From positions 1 to 6,990 of the forward strand of contig VERU01000135.1 of the NCBI GenBank assembly GCA_018882485.1: a stretch of DNA of 6,990 nucleotides. The letters run 5' to 3'. The notes under the pieces were generated by a model. The model saw only the letters and a list, made by a program, of their open reading frames with translations, had not been told where the DNA came from and made no database searches. This stretch comes from Rhodoferax sp. GTDB taxonomy: Bacteria > Pseudomonadota > Gammaproteobacteria > Burkholderiales > Burkholderiaceae_C. The position numbers were made by a program, and so were the translations under genes. Shown one piece after another: positions 5,006 through 6,990 of this stretch. Numbering within the stretch: position 1 is the first letter of the stretch; every line of letters begins with the position of its first letter.

Positions 5006-6990
5006 GTGCCGCAGGCGTCTCCACCCCGCACGAGAGCGCGGCCGCCCAGGTTGCCGGTGCCGCACCCTACATCGACGACCTGCCCGAGCTGCAGGGCACG
5101 CTGCATGCGGCGCCAGTGCTGTCGCCGGTGGCGCATGGCCGGCTGCGCGGGGTGGATGCCCGGGACGCGCTGGCGCTGCCCGGTGTACGGGGGCTGGTAC
5201 TGGCCGCTGACATCCCTGGCGACCCGATGCTGGCCACCTTCGTCGGCGACGAGCCCGTCTTCGCGCGCGACACCGTGCAGCATGTGGGGCAGGTGATCGG
5301 CCTGGTGGTGGCCGACACCCTGCGTGCGGCGCGCCGCGCGGCCCGGCTGGTGCGCTGCGACATCGACCCCCTGCCGGCGGTGCTGAGCGTGGAGCAGGCC
5401 CTGGCCGGTGAACACCATGTGCTGCCGCCGGTGTTTGTGCGCCGGGGCGATGCCGCGGCGGCACTGGAGCGCGCCCCGCACCGGCTCGAGGGCCGCTTTT
5501 CGGCGGGCGGCCAGGAGCACTTTTACCTGGAAGGACAGGTGGCTTACGCGCTACCCCAGGAGCAGGGGCAGTGGCTGGTGCACAGCAGCACCCAGCATCC
5601 GGGCGAGGTGCAGCACTGGATCGCCCACGCGCTGGGCCTGCACAACCACGCTGTGCGGGTGGAATGCCGGCGCATGGGCGGCGGCTTCGGCGGCAAGGAG
5701 ACGCAGGCCGGCCACGTGGCCGTCTGGGCGGCACTGGCCGCCCACAAGTTCGGCTGCCCCGTCAAGCTGCGGCTGGACCGGGACGACGACTTTCTCATCA
5801 CCGGCAAGCGCCATCCGGTGGACTACCGCTACCGGGTGGGTTACGACGACACAGGCCGGCTGTGCGGGCTGGAGCTGACCATGGCGGTCAGCTGCGGCTT
5901 CAGCGCCGACCTGTCGGGGCCGGTGGCCGACCGCGCCATCTTCCACGCCGACAACGCCTACTTCCTGGAGGACGTGGAGATCGCCTCGTACCGCTGCAAG
6001 CTCAACACGCAGAGCCACACGGCCTTCCGGGGGTTCGGCGGTCCGCAGGGCATGCTGGTGATCGAGCTGCTGATGGGCGAGATCGGACGTCGGCTGGGCC
6101 TGGACCCGCTGGCCGTGCGACGGCGCAACCTGTACGACGACGAGCCCGCCGCGCGCCCCGGCGTGCGGCGCGACACCACCCACTACGGCATGCGGGTGGA
6201 GGACAACATCCTGGCTCCTTTGCTATTGAAACTGGAGCAAACTTCCCAATACCAGCAAAGGCGGAAGGCCATTTTGGCCTGGAACGCCAGCCAGCCGGCG
6301 ATCCGGCGCGGGCTGGCGCTGACACCAGTGAAGTTCGGCATTTCCTTCACCGCCACGCTGTTCAACCAGGCCGGCGCCCTGGTGCATGTGTATCTGGACG
6401 GCAGTGTGCAGGTGAACCATGGCGGCACCGAGATGGGTCAGGGCCTGAACACCAAGGTGGCGCAGATCGTGGCCGACGAGCTGGGTGTGCCGCTGGCCCG
6501 GGTGCTGGCCACGGCCAGCGACACCAGCAAGATCCCCAACGCCTCGGCCACCGCCGCCTCGGCCGGCACCGACCTGAACGGCCGCGCCGCCCAGTTTGCG
6601 GCGCGCCATGTGCGCGACAACCTGGCTGCCTTCGTGGCCGGGCTGGACGGCTGCGGCGCCGGCGCGGTGCGCTTCGCCGACGGCCGGGTGCACTCACCGG
6701 GCGCCGAGCGGACCTTTGACGAGGTGGTGCGCCTGGCCTACGCCAACCGCATCCAGCTCTGGAGCGACGGCTTCTACCGCACGCCCAAGATCCACTACGA
6801 CAAGACCACGCTGACGGGGCGGCCGTTCTACTACTTCGCCTACGGCGCGGCCTGCGCCGAAGTGGCCATCGACACCCTGACGGGCGAAAGCCGGGTGCTG
6901 CGGGTGGACATCCTGCACGATGTGGGCCGTTCCATCAACCCGGCCCTGGACATCGGCCAGATCGAGGGCGGCTTCGTGCAGGGCATGGGC
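5002..6990 (+). CDS. xdhB: Xanthine dehydrogenase large (molybdopterin) subunit XdhB, 3' end cut by window
   Basis: Catalytic subunit that hydroxylates hypoxanthine to xanthine and xanthine to urate at a molybdenum cofactor; cytoplasmic partner of XdhA. 663 residues are visible without interruption, against about 780 in the family, so roughly the last 115 are missing. Domain I (about 15-130) is the aldehyde oxidase/xanthine dehydrogenase hammerhead domain. The Mo-binding domains follow: RMGGGFGGKET at 224-234 places Glu233, matching the substrate-binding Glu232 of Rhodobacter capsulatus XdhB. Arg311 in DRAIFHADNAY matches its Arg310 (bovine Arg880), which marks purine hydroxylases rather than aldehyde oxidases. 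FRGFGGPQG at 342-350 and KFGISFT at 444-450 supply the two Phe that sandwich the substrate (Phe345, Phe449), and HGGTEMGQGLNTK at 473-485 contacts the cofactor. The catalytic base Glu (Glu730 in R. capsulatus) lies beyond the window. The maturation factor xdhC would be expected downstream. A low-GC repeat-like segment sits at 6214-6280. Confidence 0.97.
   Translation, partial: MSAAGVSTPHESAAAQVAGAAPYIDDLPELQGTLHAAPVLSPVAHGRLRGVDARDALALPGVRGLVLAADIPGDPMLATFVGDEPVFARDTVQHVGQVIGLVVADTLRAARRAARLVRCDIDPLPAVLSVEQALAGEHHVLPPVFVRRGDAAAALERAPHRLEGRFSAGGQEHFYLEGQVAYALPQEQGQWLVHSSTQHPGEVQHWIAHALGLHNHAVRVECRRMGGGFGGKETQAGHVAVWAALAAHKFGCPVKLRLDRDDDFLITGKRHPVDYRYRVGYDDTGRLCGLELTMAVSCGFSADLSGPVADRAIFHADNAYFLEDVEIASYRCKLNTQSHTAFRGFGGPQGMLVIELLMGEIGRRLGLDPLAVRRRNLYDDEPAARPGVRRDTTHYGMRVEDNILAPLLLKLEQTSQYQQRRKAILAWNASQPAIRRGLALTPVKFGISFTATLFNQAGALVHVYLDGSVQVNHGGTEMGQGLNTKVAQIVADELGVPLARVLATASDTSKIPNASATAASAGTDLNGRAAQFAARHVRDNLAAFVAGLDGCGAGAVRFADGRVHSPGAERTFDEVVRLAYANRIQLWSDGFYRTPKIHYDKTTLTGRPFYYFAYGAACAEVAIDTLTGESRVLRVDILHDVGRSINPALDIGQIEGGFVQGMG
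6214..6280 (+). repeat. Repeat-like segment, copy B, inside xdhB
   Basis: This partner of the xdhA segment has 33 G+C in 67 bases (49%), clearly below the GC-rich DNA on both sides. It holds GCTCC at 6214-6218 complementary to GGAGC at 6234-6238, the core GCTATTGAAACTGGAGC, and a perfect GGCCA-TTT-TGGCC hairpin at 6267-6279. Codons TTG, CTA, AAA, CAA, ACT, AGG and ATT are otherwise uncommon in this gene. It encodes residues 405-427 in the same frame as copy A, giving A-x-x-L-L-K-L-E-Q-x-x-Q-Y in both. From memory the order (GCTATTGAAA..., then GGCCATTTTGGCCT) closely follows a Comamonadaceae dispersed palindromic repeat; a genome search is needed to settle this. Confidence 0.55.

Noticed and set aside
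4112..5734. Very long minus-strand open frame (540 codons) opposite xdhA and xdhB
   Set aside because: It is antisense to two well-supported genes, and its product is Pro/Ala/Arg/Gly-rich with no motif. It spans the xdhA-xdhB junction without regard to gene structure.
6267..6279. GGCCA-TTT-TGGCC hairpin as a transcription terminator
   Set aside because: The stem is only 5 bp, there is no following T-run, and it lies in the middle of xdhB. It is better read as part of the repeat-like segment.
6214..6280. Possible frameshift or insertion breaking xdhB at the low-GC patch
   Set aside because: The frame stays open and the family motif KFGISFT follows at the expected distance, so the gene is intact here.
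5571..6719. Second plus-strand open frame inside xdhB in another phase
   Set aside because: It runs out of phase with xdhB, which carries all the conserved molybdopterin-binding motifs through this stretch; the alternate product is Gly/Arg/Ala-rich filler.

Overview
The window is a high-GC, tightly packed stretch of bacterial chromosome. Codon use, gene content and family resemblance suggest a beta-proteobacterium of the order Burkholderiales, most likely Comamonadaceae. That placement is an inference and no marker gene is present. Five protein genes fill almost all of it and no gap without a gene exceeds 85 bp. I see no RNA gene, insertion sequence, CRISPR array, phage gene or clear terminator.

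Layout: two operons diverge from one 85-bp gap (3439-3523). Leftward (minus strand) lie a LysR-type regulator (3438-2494), a two-domain ABC transporter ATPase (2497-914) and an ABC permease (927 to beyond base 1). Each gene overlaps the next, by 4 bp and 14 bp. Rightward (plus strand) lie xdhA (3524-5005), the Fe-S/FAD small subunit of xanthine dehydrogenase, and xdhB (5002 to beyond 6990), the molybdopterin large subunit, with a 4-bp ATGA overlap. The permease and xdhB are both cut by the window edges.

Working model: this is a purine salvage/catabolism locus. The transporter belongs to the BMP/nucleoside-type branch and would import a purine or nucleoside. XdhAB would oxidise hypoxanthine and xanthine to urate in the cytoplasm, passing electrons from Mo through two [2Fe-2S] clusters to FAD and NAD+. 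The LysR protein would sense a purine-related ligand and act on both promoters. The shared gap holds three CATATG hexamers, two of which form a 20-bp inverted repeat that is a good candidate operator.

The genes themselves are known families. The least expected signal is a pair of related 67-bp segments, one in xdhA (4064-4130) and one in xdhB (6214-6280). They align without gaps, are lower in GC than their surroundings, carry hairpin-like arms, and are read in the same frame to give similar peptides (A-x-x-L-L-K-L-E-Q-x-x-Q-Y). They resemble, from memory, a short palindromic repeat dispersed in Comamonadaceae genomes. They may be domesticated repeat DNA inside the two subunits of one enzyme.
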